Positions 1 to 7,551 of a stretch of DNA of 13,670 nucleotides are shown here, piece by piece. The translations under genes were made by a program, and so were the position numbers. The stretch is from an uncultured Chloroflexota bacterium (GTDB lineage Bacteria; Chloroflexota; Dehalococcoidia; SAR202; UBA11138): contig CAJWRP010000011.1 of the NCBI GenBank assembly GCA_913046025.1, forward strand, positions 1-13,670, read 5' to 3'. The first letter of the stretch is position 1, and every line of letters begins with the position of its first letter. A model generated the notes under the pieces. The model made no database searches. It was given only the letters and a program-made list of their open reading frames with translations, and was not told where the DNA came from.

Positions 1-1
1 G

Positions 2-310
2 GTGGCGCTGGTGGAGCCGGGCCTCTTCAACACGAACTTCCAGCAGAACACGGTGCTGGCGGAAGGGATTGATGGTCAGGAGACCGTTTACACCCCGCTA
101 ATTGAAGGGTATCGCAAGAACCATGACAGATTTCAGAGCTTTGGCAAGGACCCTATTAAGGTAGCCAAGGTGATTCATTCCATTATCGAATCGAGGAATC
201 CACCCTTCCGCAATCCCGTGGGTGCGGATGCCAGAGCAGGCATATTCGGAACGCGGGTGCTGCCTGAGAAGATATACTGGCCGCTGCTGGACAAGGCTAC
301 GATGCGCTAG
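2..310 (+). CDS. Short-chain dehydrogenase/reductase (SDR), C-terminal fragment
   Basis: Only the last 102 codons or so are present; the 5' part, with the Rossmann glycine motif and the catalytic Ser-Tyr-Lys, lies outside the window. The visible start, V-A-L-V-E-P-G-L-F-N-T-N-F, matches the classical SDR stretch after the catalytic helix, where a beta strand ends in a Pro-Gly followed by Thr (the PG-x-x-x-T signature contacting the nicotinamide). The following segment (K-D-P-I-K-V-A-K-V-I, then P-V-G-A-D-A-R) resembles the SDR C-terminus, where 'dpe.vA..iv.al' precedes a 'yp.G.da' strand. The protein would be a cytosolic NAD(P)-dependent oxidoreductase whose substrate cannot be inferred. The stop at 308-310 lies 14 nt from the end of the convergent hpt gene, with no obvious terminator between them. 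The SDR call is firm, the substrate unknown. Confidence 0.8.
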   Translation: MALVEPGLFNTNFQQNTVLAEGIDGQETVYTPLIEGYRKNHDRFQSFGKDPIKVAKVIHSIIESRNPPFRNPVGADARAGIFGTRVLPEKIYWPLLDKATMR

Positions 311-324
311 TTGCCATCAGTTGT

Positions 325-897
325 TTAGGCCTCAGGCTCGTTTTTCATGGTGCCAATGTATGGAAGATTACGTAGGCGCTCTTCATAGTCCAAACCATAC
401 CCTACGACGAACCTGTTAGGGATATCGAAGCCCACGTACTTCACCGGCACCTCCACTACCCTTCGAGAGGGCTTGTTAAGAAGGGCACATACCTCCAGGC
501 TGGCCGGGTTCCTAAGTCGCAGATGTTCCAGAATTTTGTTCAGCGTCCGTCCCATGTCGACTATGTCCTCGACAATGATCACGTGCCGCCCCGTTATGTC
601 CAATTCAACGTCCCTGGTAATTTCCATATCCGGCTGGCCGTAGCCATTGGGACGATGTACCGACAGCAGGTCGATCTCGCCATCTGCAGTGATCTGACGC
701 ATAAGGTCTGCCAGGAAGGGAATGGCTCCTTTAAGAACGCCGATGAGTATGGGCGATCTGCTGGAATAGTCCAACGAAATTTCTTGACCCAGTTCGCCAA
801 TTCGTCGTTGAATCTGCTCTGCGGTTAACAGCACCTCCTCAACATCTTCGTGAAGACTATGGGCTGTCGAATTCACTTGTGCTTGACCTTGCTCCAA
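325..897 (-). CDS. hpt: Hypoxanthine phosphoribosyltransferase
   Basis: Converts hypoxanthine or guanine plus PRPP to IMP or GMP in cytosolic purine salvage. The 190-residue product is close to the usual 175-190. Visible motifs are the PPi-loop L-K-G at about residues 55-57, the PRPP-binding motif V-I-I-V-E-D-I-V-D-M-G-R-T-L at 106-119 with the adjacent acidic pair E110-D111, the purine-contacting lysine in L-N-K-P (K142), and the C-terminal K-Y-V-G-F-D-I-P-N-R-F-V-V-G-Y-G-L-D-Y block at 153-171, which is diagnostic for HPRT. The ATG at 897 follows an AAAGGG-like Shine-Dalgarno; the first 18 or so residues are not conserved in the family, so a later start is possible. The gene stands alone on the minus strand, convergent with the SDR gene, and not in the usual tilS-hpt-ftsH cluster. 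Function is near certain. Confidence 0.95.
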   Translation of the reverse strand: MEQGQAQVNSTAHSLHEDVEEVLLTAEQIQRRIGELGQEISLDYSSRSPILIGVLKGAIPFLADLMRQITADGEIDLLSVHRPNGYGQPDMEITRDVELDITGRHVIIVEDIVDMGRTLNKILEHLRLRNPASLEVCALLNKPSRRVVEVPVKYVGFDIPNRFVVGYGLDYEERLRNLPYIGTMKNEPEA

Positions 898-1064
898 GGC
901 TACCCTTTCGGCTTTAAATCGATGGCATCAATGTTATCACCGACAGGGGGCGCGTGTCGCAATCTGACGCACCCTAAAAGCCCGGTCGCCTTGTGGTAGC
1001 ATTGGAGCGTCGTCGCCCTGGTAGTAAGAAACAGGGCCTGATTTAGTGCTCGTAGGTTGGAAAT

Positions 1065-1358
1065 GTGAACGTAGGGGTTTGCAAGATCAAGCTCAGGATC
1101 CCTGAGAGCCACAGCTTCAAAGGCAAGAGAAGTGTGGTCAAGTCTCTAAGCCAACGCATTCAAAACAATTTTAACGTCTCTGTGGCAGAGGTAAACGACA
1201 ACGAGTCCTGGCAGATGGCGACGCTGGGCATTACCTGCGCCAGCAACAGCGCCCGTCATGCCGACGAGATCATTAGCAACGTGCTGTCCTACATCGAATC
1301 CAGCTGGGAAGACCTAGAGATCATCGACATCGATCAGGAGAATATTTCAGGGTTTTAG
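1065..1358 (+). CDS. DUF503 / YlxP-like small protein
   Basis: A 97-residue protein starting at GTG. The opening pattern, a beta strand (M-N-V-G-V-C-K-I-K-L-R-I-P) followed by S-H-S-F-K-G-K-R-S-V-V-K-S-L, then N-F-N-V-S-V-A-E-V and W-Q-M-A-T-L-G-I-T, is the full DUF503 signature (compare B. subtilis YlxP). The family has a ferredoxin-like fold of about 90-95 residues. Its biochemical role is not established, though in Firmicutes it sits in the nusA-infB-rbfA translation operon. Here that context is absent: the neighbours are hpt (divergent) and the mrfA-like helicase 88 nt downstream. The GTG at 1065 is preferred because it opens the conserved first strand; the Shine-Dalgarno is weak (TAGGTTGG a few bases upstream). 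A small GCCCTG/CAGGGC hairpin lies at 1015-1037 in the leader. Confidence 0.85.
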   Translation: MNVGVCKIKLRIPESHSFKGKRSVVKSLSQRIQNNFNVSVAEVNDNESWQMATLGITCASNSARHADEIISNVLSYIESSWEDLEIIDIDQENISGF

Positions 1359-1363
1359 TCTTG

Positions 1364-1426
1364 AGTTGTTAGTTATTAGTATCCGAAATATCGCCGTACC
1401 TACAATATCACTAACAACTAATAACT
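1364..1426. repeat. Imperfect 17-bp inverted repeat built of ACTAAYAACT units
   Basis: The arms 1364-1380 and 1410-1426 are each two overlapping 10-mers. Arm 1 is AGTTGTTAGT followed by AGTTATTAGT; arm 2 is ACTAACAACT followed by ACTAATAACT. Paired antiparallel they give 15 Watson-Crick pairs, one G-U and one A-C mismatch, around a 29-nt loop. A third related unit, ACTGATAACT, lies at 1431-1440, just before the helicase start at 1447. There is no U-tract, so a classical Rho-independent terminator is unlikely. It fills the whole gap between the DUF503 gene and the helicase. It could be a transcript-processing hairpin, a protein-binding palindrome or a small dispersed repeat. Confidence 0.7.
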
Positions 1427-1446
1427 AGAGACTGATAACTAGCAGC

Positions 1447-3747
1447 ATGGACGTTTACTCCTTTTTAAATGAACTACAAAAAATGCCCTGGTACGAGGGG
1501 CAGATAGTTCACCACGAAAGCATTCCTCCCAGAGTTCCGCTGCCCGGCGAGCTAGACATACCTTTGCCATTCAAACTGATGGATTCTTTGGATAAGATGG
1601 GTGTGTACGGACTCTATCGACACCAGGCAGCTGCTATCAATGCCCTCCGCCGTGGTGAAAACGTCATCGTGGCTACTCCCGCTGCAAGCGGCAAGAGCCT
1701 TTGCTACCACCTGCCTGTGCTGGAGGCTCTACTGGCTGACCGCTCCGCCAGGGCGATGTACATCTTCCCGACCAAAGCGTTGGCCCAGGATCAGCTCAAA
1801 AACATGGACAAGCTGGTGCCAGAGGGCAGTCGCCTGCGACGGGGCATCTTCGATGGTGACATACCCAGTTCTGACCGGGCGGATATTCGGCGCAACGCCA
1901 GACTGCTGATAACCAACCCGGACATGCTGCACCTGGGTATTCTGCCCAATCATCGCTCCTGGTACCAGACGCTTCGCAACCTACGCTACGTTGTAATCGA
2001 CGAAGCCCACATCTACAGAGGAGTCTTTGGCTCCCACGTAGCTAATGTCCTGCGCCGTCTTCGTCGCCTGTGCCGCAGATTCGGCAGCAATCCTCAGTTC
2101 ATCCTCTGTTCCGCCACCATCTCCAACCCTGGCGAGCACGCTCAGCGTATTACTGGTCTGCCATTTACCGTAGTGGAAGACGATGGCTCTCCCTACGGTG
2201 GTAAGGACTTTCTCTTTTGGAATCCTCCCATGGTGGATATGGCGAAAGGCACGCGTCGTAGTACGAATACCGAATCATCGCAACTATTTGCGGAGCTAAT
2301 TCGCCGCATGGTGCGGACATTGGCCTTTGTTCGCAGTCGTCGTACGGCAGAGATTTTGTATGTATATGTGCGGGACCAGCTACGGCTATCCAACCCTGCG
2401 CTGGCCAAGCGCATCATGCCGTATAGGGCCAGTTACCTGCCAGAGGACCGTCGCGCCATAGAACGGGACCTGTTCGAGGGCAAGTTGCTTGGTCTGACCA
2501 CTACCAATGCCATGGAACTGGGCATCGATATTGGCGACCTGGACGCCACGCTTATGACGGGTTACCCGGGCACCATAGCCAGCACTTGGCAGCAAGCCAG
2601 CCGCAGTGGACGCCGAGGTGAGCGGTCTCTCAGCGTGCTCATCGCCCAGGACAATCCGCTTGACCAGTACCTGATGCGCCACCCCGATGCCTTCTTCGAA
2701 AAAGCACACGAGAGCGCACGGATTTCGCCGTCCAACCCCTATGTCTTGAAACCGCACCTGCTATGCGCGGCCTACGAAGCGCCTCTGATTATGGAAGACA
2801 CAGATCTGTTTGGGCCTGACCTGCTGTGGTACGCCGACGAACTCGTTGAGGACGGGTTCCTGCACGTGCAGGGCAAGCGCTGGCACCTCACCGCCGACCT
2901 TCAGTACCCAGCCCAGGACGTTAATATTCGCTCCACGTCTGCCAACACCTACACGCTGGTTGAAAAAGATAGTGGCGTGATTTTGGAGACCGTTGATGAA
3001 ATGTCCGCGTTCATGCAGTTACACCCCGGCGGCGTTTACCTGCACCAGGGGGAGCAATACTTAATAACAGACTTGGACCTGGAGTCGGCCACCGCCTACG
3101 CAGCGCTGACTGATGTGCCGTATTACACTGAGGTCCGCGATTACACTGAGACTCGGGTATTGAAGGTCTACAAGCAGAAAAATGCCCTCCGTACTACCGT
3201 CTACCTCGGGGACGTTAATGTCTCTACCACCGTTGTCGGGTTTCGGCGAAAGGCCAACGTCAGCGAAGAGGTATTGAGCGAGGAGCATGTCGATCTGCCG
3301 CCGCAGAGCTACGATACCATAGCTATTTGGTTTGACGTTCCAGGCGATACCCTCGACTACATCCATCGCAACAGGTTGGATCTGATGGGCGGTCTGCACG
3401 CTGTGGAGCACGCGGCCATCGGTGTTCTGCCGTTGTTCGCCATGTGTGATCGCAATGACATCGGCGGCATATCCACTCCACTGCATCAAGACACCGGCAG
3501 GCCCCAGGTCTTCATTCATGATGGCCATCCTGGCGGAGTTGGTATCACCGAGCACGGTTACGAGATAATCGAGGAGCTCTGGCAGGCAACGCTGGACGTA
3601 ATCTCCGAATGCCCTTGTGAGGCGGGCTGCCCTAGCTGCATCCAGTCGCCCAAGTGCGGCAACAACAACGAGCATCTGGACAAACAGGTGGCCCAAATGA
3701 TCCTTCGCGGCATCCTGGGAGACAAAGGGAAGTTGGATGAGGGATGA
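1447..3747 (+). CDS. mrfA: MrfA/Hrq1-type DEAH helicase with C-terminal DUF1998 zinc module
   Basis: A superfamily 2 ATP-dependent DNA helicase of 766 residues, close to B. subtilis MrfA (YprA) in length. MrfA works with the exonuclease MrfB in repair of mitomycin-type adducts outside the UvrABC pathway, and eukaryotic Hrq1 is related. Visible motifs: R-H-Q-A-A-A (Q-motif region, near residue 60); Walker A A-T-P-A-A-S-G-K-S at 76-84; F-P-T-K-A-L-A-Q-D-Q (motif Ia); DEAH box at 185-188; S-A-T at 222-224; and motif VI Q-A-S-R-S-G-R-R-G at 383-391. The C-terminal part has a conserved H-A-V-E-H-A segment, D-G-H-P-G-G-V-G, and a cysteine cluster C722, C724, C728, C731, C737 expected to bind Zn. 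Being full length with all motifs, it is probably active. No mrfB is visible nearby. The gene symbol rests on family architecture; a generic DUF1998 helicase is the alternative. Confidence 0.9.
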   Translation: MDVYSFLNELQKMPWYEGQIVHHESIPPRVPLPGELDIPLPFKLMDSLDKMGVYGLYRHQAAAINALRRGENVIVATPAASGKSLCYHLPVLEALLADRSARAMYIFPTKALAQDQLKNMDKLVPEGSRLRRGIFDGDIPSSDRADIRRNARLLITNPDMLHLGILPNHRSWYQTLRNLRYVVIDEAHIYRGVFGSHVANVLRRLRRLCRRFGSNPQFILCSATISNPGEHAQRITGLPFTVVEDDGSPYGGKDFLFWNPPMVDMAKGTRRSTNTESSQLFAELIRRMVRTLAFVRSRRTAEILYVYVRDQLRLSNPALAKRIMPYRASYLPEDRRAIERDLFEGKLLGLTTTNAMELGIDIGDLDATLMTGYPGTIASTWQQASRSGRRGERSLSVLIAQDNPLDQYLMRHPDAFFEKAHESARISPSNPYVLKPHLLCAAYEAPLIMEDTDLFGPDLLWYADELVEDGFLHVQGKRWHLTADLQYPAQDVNIRSTSANTYTLVEKDSGVILETVDEMSAFMQLHPGGVYLHQGEQYLITDLDLESATAYAALTDVPYYTEVRDYTETRVLKVYKQKNALRTTVYLGDVNVSTTVVGFRRKANVSEEVLSEEHVDLPPQSYDTIAIWFDVPGDTLDYIHRNRLDLMGGLHAVEHAAIGVLPLFAMCDRNDIGGISTPLHQDTGRPQVFIHDGHPGGVGITEHGYEIIEELWQATLDVISECPCEAGCPSCIQSPKCGNNNEHLDKQVAQMILRGILGDKGKLDEG

Positions 3748-3846
3748 ACTGGTGATCGGGCTCAAAATCGCAATGCCACCGTAATTGACGCAAGTGGCTT
3801 GATTACAGGTATCACATGTGTAAGAGCAGGGAGAAAGTGCCCAAAG

Positions 3847-3876
3847 TAGACAGTAATTGAATGTTGATAATATAGT
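3847..3876 (+). promoter_or_regulatory. Candidate sigma-70 promoter of the methyltransferase relic
   Basis: TAGACA (3847-3852, one mismatch to TTGACA) and TATAGT (3871-3876, one mismatch to TATAAT) are separated by 18 nt. Initiation would fall near 3883, 25 nt before the ATG at 3908, which is preceded by a GGGGA Shine-Dalgarno. The control elements thus look better preserved than the reading frame they serve. Inference from consensus only. Confidence 0.45.
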
Positions 3877-3907
3877 GCATTAATAATTCTGGATTGGGGA
3901 AATTCCG

Positions 3908-4713
3908 ATGACTGAATCAAGCTACATGTTAGACAATGCTTGGATTCATGGGAGAGCGTTTCGACGCCCATGAACACAACTTGAATCCGGGCACAATCCA
4001 CGCCCTTTCGGAGATAGGCGTGTCCGGCGCTTGGAATTGCTTGGAGGCGGCTCTATAACTTAGTGGCTTTGCAAACAGGTCGGTCGCGATGGAAAAGTCA
4101 CTGCGATCGATTTGAACACCCGGTTTGTTGGAGCGCTGCGGTACAAAAAATCGAGAAGTACGAGATCAAATCCTCATCACGGAAGAACTACTAGAGGCGG
4201 TGTACGATCTCCTGCATACCCGGTTTACTCTGTCCCACATTCCTGAAAGAGATTCAGTGCTTGCAAAAATAGTGCGAGCCCTCAAGACGGGCGCATGGAT
4301 ACTAGTGGATACTAAGCGAGGAACCGATTTCCGCACAGGGCGTCTAAAGTCGAGTTATTCCAGTCCGGCACGAGGTCGATAAGAGAATTTCAATTTCAAA
4401 TGAGTATGGATCCGTACTCCGGAAGTACCTTGTTTAGCAAACTGATTTCTTAAGTTTTACGAATGTAAAGTCCGTTGGCTGTGCCTTCACCTCGCGGGGC
4501 GAAACGACAGAATCAAGAGTATTTTCCTTCACCATGGAGCAGTTGCAGGTTCCCGCAATCGCTACTGGCCTAATTTCCGAGCAGGATTAATTGGCATTCA
4601 GGTCTCTGTTCGACGACGAAGATTTCTATTTGCGATGGTATATGATGACTTCTGCGTGGGGGGGTAGAAACCTGATTAGGGAACGACATCTAACGCATTA
4701 CAAGATCGAATAA
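3908..4713 (+). pseudogene. Decayed SAM-dependent methyltransferase gene (multiple frameshifts and stops)
   Basis: Joining reading frames piecewise rebuilds one class I methyltransferase of about 270 residues. It opens at ATG 3908 (M-T-E-S-S-Y-M-L-D-N-A-W-I-H-G), shifts by one inserted base near 3950 into E-R-F-D-A-H-E-H-N-L-N-P-G-T-I-H-A-L to about 4049, loses about 10 nt where the SAM-binding glycine loop belongs, and resumes as G-S-I-T-stop-W-L-C-K-Q-V-G-R-D-G-K-V-T-A-I-D-L-N-T-R-F (4049 to about 4150). A further shift gives E-A-V-Y-D-L-L-H-T-R-F-T-L-S-H-I-P-E-R-D (to 4382). From about 4399 a third frame gives the C-terminal half, with F-T-M-E-Q-L and I-A-T-G-L-I-S-E-Q-D. Stops interrupt at 4061-4063, 4380-4382, 4435-4437 and 4588-4590. 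Loss of the glycine loop makes activity impossible. The relic ends 2 nt before the MFS start. Sequencing error could explain one lesion, not all of them. Confidence 0.85.
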
Positions 4714-4715
4714 AA

Positions 4716-5984
4716 TTGTCCATCCGATTAACTGGCCTCTGGCGTGACTCTGACTTCCTGAAGCTGTGGGCCGCCCGTATTATTTCCGAGTTCGGCACCC
4801 TGATGGGAGGGTTGCAGTTCACGGCTGTGCTGGTCCTTGGGGCCTCACCACTGCAGATGGGAACTCTTGTTGCTTTGCGCAGGGCTCCTGGCGCTGTGGC
4901 CGGCTTCCTGGCAGGCCCGTGGGTGGACAGGCACAGAAAACGGCCCATCATGATCGCCACCGACCTGGGTAGGGCCGCGCTATTTGCGTCCATTCCCATC
5001 ACGTATGTCTTGGGCGAGCTTCGGATGGAACAGGTGTATGCCGTCGCCTTCTTCGAGAGCATTCTCACGGCCATATTCGACGTAGCCTACCGCTCATACC
5101 TGCCCACCTTGGTTTCCCGCGACGTCCTGCTGGAGGCCAATAGCAAGCTCACAGGAAGCGAGGCCTTCGTTGAGGCCACCGGGTTTAGTGTCGGTGGCTG
5201 GGTCGCCCAGATATTCAGCGCCATTGGTCTGGCCTTGGCTGATGCACTGACCTTTCTGGCATCGGCAATATCATTGGCATGGATTAGAACCTCAGAAGAG
5301 TCACCTCAAGGAGCTGATGGCGAATCTGGTGCTGCCGGCCAGCTTACTGAAGGCCTAGTTCTGGTGTGGAGAGACCTCATTCTTCGTGCCTTCGCTCTGG
5401 CCACTGTTTGCGAAGGGGTTGCTTTTGGAGTCTACAGTGCAACCATACTCATCTTCGGCACTCAGGAGTTGGGTATGCAACCCGGTCTACTTGGTACCAT
5501 ATTCGCAGTGGGTGGTCTTAGCTCGCTTTTTGGTTCGCTGTTCGTGGGGCGAATCAGCCGACGCTTCGGCATTGGCCCTGTAATGATTGGAGGATCCTTG
5601 CTGTTTGCCATAAGCATGTATCTGGTGCCTATGGCCCGAGGCCCGCTGTCTGTCGCTGCGCTGTTCCTTATGGGAAACCAGCTTGGAGATGGCTTCATGA
5701 CTATGTACCTCATCAACCAGATTAGCCTTCGGCAGGCCATTACTCTGCCTGTTGCACTGGGTCGTGTGAACGCCATATTGCGTTCTGCGGAGATGATAGG
5801 ACTTTTGTTGGGAGCCATGATTGGCGGCGCGCTAGCCGGAGTCATAGGCATACGGGCGGCGATGGTATTGGGTGCCACTGTCGGACTTGCTGGCGTGGGA
5901 TTCTTGTTGCTGTCACCAGCACTTCGACTGAAAGACCTGCCCTCGCCTGACAACATACAAGAACGTGATGTATCATCTCCGTAG
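4716..5984 (+). CDS. Major facilitator superfamily transporter (MFS_3-like exporter)
   Basis: A 422-residue inner-membrane protein with about 12 hydrophobic helices. The N-terminus L-W-R-D-S-D-F-L-K-L-W-A-A-R is typical of MFS_3-type drug/siderophore exporters, where a short '..r.F..lw...' precedes helix 1. The loop 2-3 signature (motif A) is G-P-W-V-D-R-H-R-K-R-P at about 67-77, and a weaker repeat, F-V-G-R-I-S-R-R-F-G-I-G, stands in the second half. The central loop (about residues 190-215, rich in Glu/Gly) separates the two six-helix bundles. The start is taken as TTG 4716, because the conserved N-terminus begins there and the next ATG would remove helix 1; no strong Shine-Dalgarno is seen. 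It lies 36 nt upstream of the dehalogenase-like gene, so the two may be co-transcribed. The substrate is unknown. Confidence 0.88.
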   Translation: MSIRLTGLWRDSDFLKLWAARIISEFGTLMGGLQFTAVLVLGASPLQMGTLVALRRAPGAVAGFLAGPWVDRHRKRPIMIATDLGRAALFASIPITYVLGELRMEQVYAVAFFESILTAIFDVAYRSYLPTLVSRDVLLEANSKLTGSEAFVEATGFSVGGWVAQIFSAIGLALADALTFLASAISLAWIRTSEESPQGADGESGAAGQLTEGLVLVWRDLILRAFALATVCEGVAFGVYSATILIFGTQELGMQPGLLGTIFAVGGLSSLFGSLFVGRISRRFGIGPVMIGGSLLFAISMYLVPMARGPLSVAALFLMGNQLGDGFMTMYLINQISLRQAITLPVALGRVNAILRSAEMIGLLLGAMIGGALAGVIGIRAAMVLGATVGLAGVGFLLLSPALRLKDLPSPDNIQERDVSSP

Positions 5985-6020
5985 CATTTAAGGCTATAAA
6001 GCATAGGACGTGACAGGCAT

Positions 6021-7307
6021 ATGGCAAGACGGTTGTTAGGGCATAACGTAAATCGAAGAGGACGCACCAACGGCGACGAGTCAATCGAAATTCCTGTGGC
6101 GAAGGACCTGGAAAAAGACCCCGCCTCAATGCGTCGAGAAGACGAAATCACCTTTTACAATCGCGAATATCCCCTTGAGAGCTTTGCCATTGCGGAGAGT
6201 GCGTCAGCGGAGTGGGCAGGAACCGTACGCGATGAGTTTTCGCCCGAGACGACCAAGCTTTACGAGAAATTCCAGAAAGAGATGGAACCTGCCATAGACT
6301 GGGTGCGCCACTCAGGTGACCTGGAGCCTACAGGGGAGCCCACGGGAGAAGACGTGACCGATTCCCTCCGCCAGAAGGCCTACGAGTTGGGCTATGGCGA
6401 GGTTGGCTTCACTCGATTTGATCGGCGCTACCTCTATCAGGTCCGGCGCAAGGATGTGCGCGCTGACCTCCCTCATGCGATATGTCTTGCGTTGGAGCAG
6501 GACTATGTAGGAACGCAAACCTTGCCAAGCCTCGAAGCAGAAGAGGCCCAGGGCGAAGCATACAAGCGCCAGGCCGAACTGGCAGAAAAACTGGTAGCCC
6601 ACATAAATTTCCTTGGTTACAGCGCCCAGGTTTCCGGCCCCACATGGCATTTCGGTCCCATGATTCCCATGTTTGTCGAGTCTGGCCTAGGGCAACTGGG
6701 TGTTAACGGACAGCTCCTTTCGCCTCACTTTGGGTCCCGCGCGCGATTGCAGATAATTCTCACCAATGCCAAGGTCCGACACGACAAGCCTGTGGACTAC
6801 GGCATTCACAAGTTCTGCGAGGTTTGCCAGGTCTGTTTCATGCGCTGTCCCGGCCGAGCCATTCAAGGTCAGCGTCTCTGGTTCCGCGGAGTAGAAAAGG
6901 CCAAGCTTATATACAAGCGGTGCCGGCCAGTCATGGCGCGCTACTCTGGCTGCGGTGTCTGCATGAAGGTCTGTCCGATACAAAAGTACGGTCTTAAGCC
7001 AACCATGGAGCACTACATCGAGACCGGGGAAATTCTAGGCAAAGGCACTTCAAATCTTGAGGCCTACGAACTTCCGGGCAAGGGTTATTTCCGTCCGGGC
7101 AAGCTTCCTGTGTTTGGAGCCGAATTCTTTCAGATGCCAGTCGGCAGGACAGAAGATCATATCGTAGAAGAGTACAAGGAAGGTCTCGCGGAGGCTTCTA
7201 CTAAAGAGGAGCGCGAAGAGGTCTGGCAGAAATACCGGGAGAGCATGGAGCGGGCTCTGGAGCAGGGTACAACCATTGTGGACATGGGAATGGACCTAGC
7301 CAACTAG
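6021..7307 (+). CDS. Reductive-dehalogenase-like corrinoid/double [4Fe-4S] protein, no Tat signal
   Basis: A 428-residue protein related to RdhA and to epoxyqueuosine reductase QueG. Two ferredoxin-type motifs are intact: C266-x2-C269-x2-C272-x3-C276-P and C301-x9-C311-x2-C314-x3-C318-P; the spacing of the second is that of RdhA enzymes. Before them, residues 222-242 (G-L-G-Q-L-G-V-N-G-Q-L-L-S-P-H-F-G-S-R-A-R) match the RdhA block lining the cobalamin/active site. The N-terminal 100 residues are polar, with no hydrophobic stretch after the arginines, so the protein should be cytoplasmic. No rdhB anchor gene is adjacent. The C-terminus (about 370-420) is charged and helical. Such soluble homologues may reductively remove halogen from, or otherwise reduce, an organic substrate; the substrate cannot be read from sequence. 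The ATG at 6021 lies about 12 nt after AGGA. QueG itself is less likely because of the motif 2 spacing and the extra N-terminal region. Confidence 0.8.
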   Translation: MARRLLGHNVNRRGRTNGDESIEIPVAKDLEKDPASMRREDEITFYNREYPLESFAIAESASAEWAGTVRDEFSPETTKLYEKFQKEMEPAIDWVRHSGDLEPTGEPTGEDVTDSLRQKAYELGYGEVGFTRFDRRYLYQVRRKDVRADLPHAICLALEQDYVGTQTLPSLEAEEAQGEAYKRQAELAEKLVAHINFLGYSAQVSGPTWHFGPMIPMFVESGLGQLGVNGQLLSPHFGSRARLQIILTNAKVRHDKPVDYGIHKFCEVCQVCFMRCPGRAIQGQRLWFRGVEKAKLIYKRCRPVMARYSGCGVCMKVCPIQKYGLKPTMEHYIETGEILGKGTSNLEAYELPGKGYFRPGKLPVFGAEFFQMPVGRTEDHIVEEYKEGLAEASTKEEREEVWQKYRESMERALEQGTTIVDMGMDLAN

Positions 7308-7551
7308 ATTTTTAGATGTTTTTTGGAATAGGGCAAATCGATTATTAGTGTGCGTAACTCGATTAAATGAGCGCCCGCAAAGGCAGGCTTGTTTTATAAC
7401 CGGTGCATTCAATTGCTTGCTCAGTCACCACCATTTCGCGCTTCAGTTTAAATTAAGACCTTATATCTGACGACATGCCAGAAAGTTTGTGCTCCCATTT
7501 AGGTCTGTGCAGAAGTGGCGAGGTACATAATTTCCTGAGGAGCAGAACGCA
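7308..7551. other. Intergenic stretch with nothing recognised
   Basis: These 244 nt after the dehalogenase-like gene show no convincing coding frame, hairpin terminator or RNA gene. A T-rich run directly follows the stop codon but without a stem. The minus-strand ORF spanning 7453-7659 is mostly antisense to the ABM relic and has no family resemblance. Confidence 0.5.

Noticed and set aside
1015..1037. GCCCTG/CAGGGC hairpin as a terminator
   Set aside because: Only six pairs and no T-run on either strand; at most a weak leader structure.
3061..3765. Minus-strand ORF of 234 codons inside the helicase gene
   Set aside because: Antisense shadow of a well-supported gene; composition shows no family signature.
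3762..4001. Minus-strand 79-codon ORF
   Set aside because: Overlaps the promoter and 5' end of the methyltransferase relic on the opposite strand; no recognisable signature.
4125..4382. Stand-alone 85-residue gene
   Set aside because: It is the middle segment of the frameshifted methyltransferase relic; flanking segments in other frames complete the same family.
6021..6080. Arginine pairs at the N-terminus of the dehalogenase-like protein as a Tat signal
   Set aside because: No hydrophobic segment and no cleavage site follow; the next 100 residues are polar.
5462..6151. Minus-strand ORF of 229 codons overlapping the MFS gene
   Set aside because: Antisense to a clear membrane protein; Ser/Pro/Arg-rich shadow translation.
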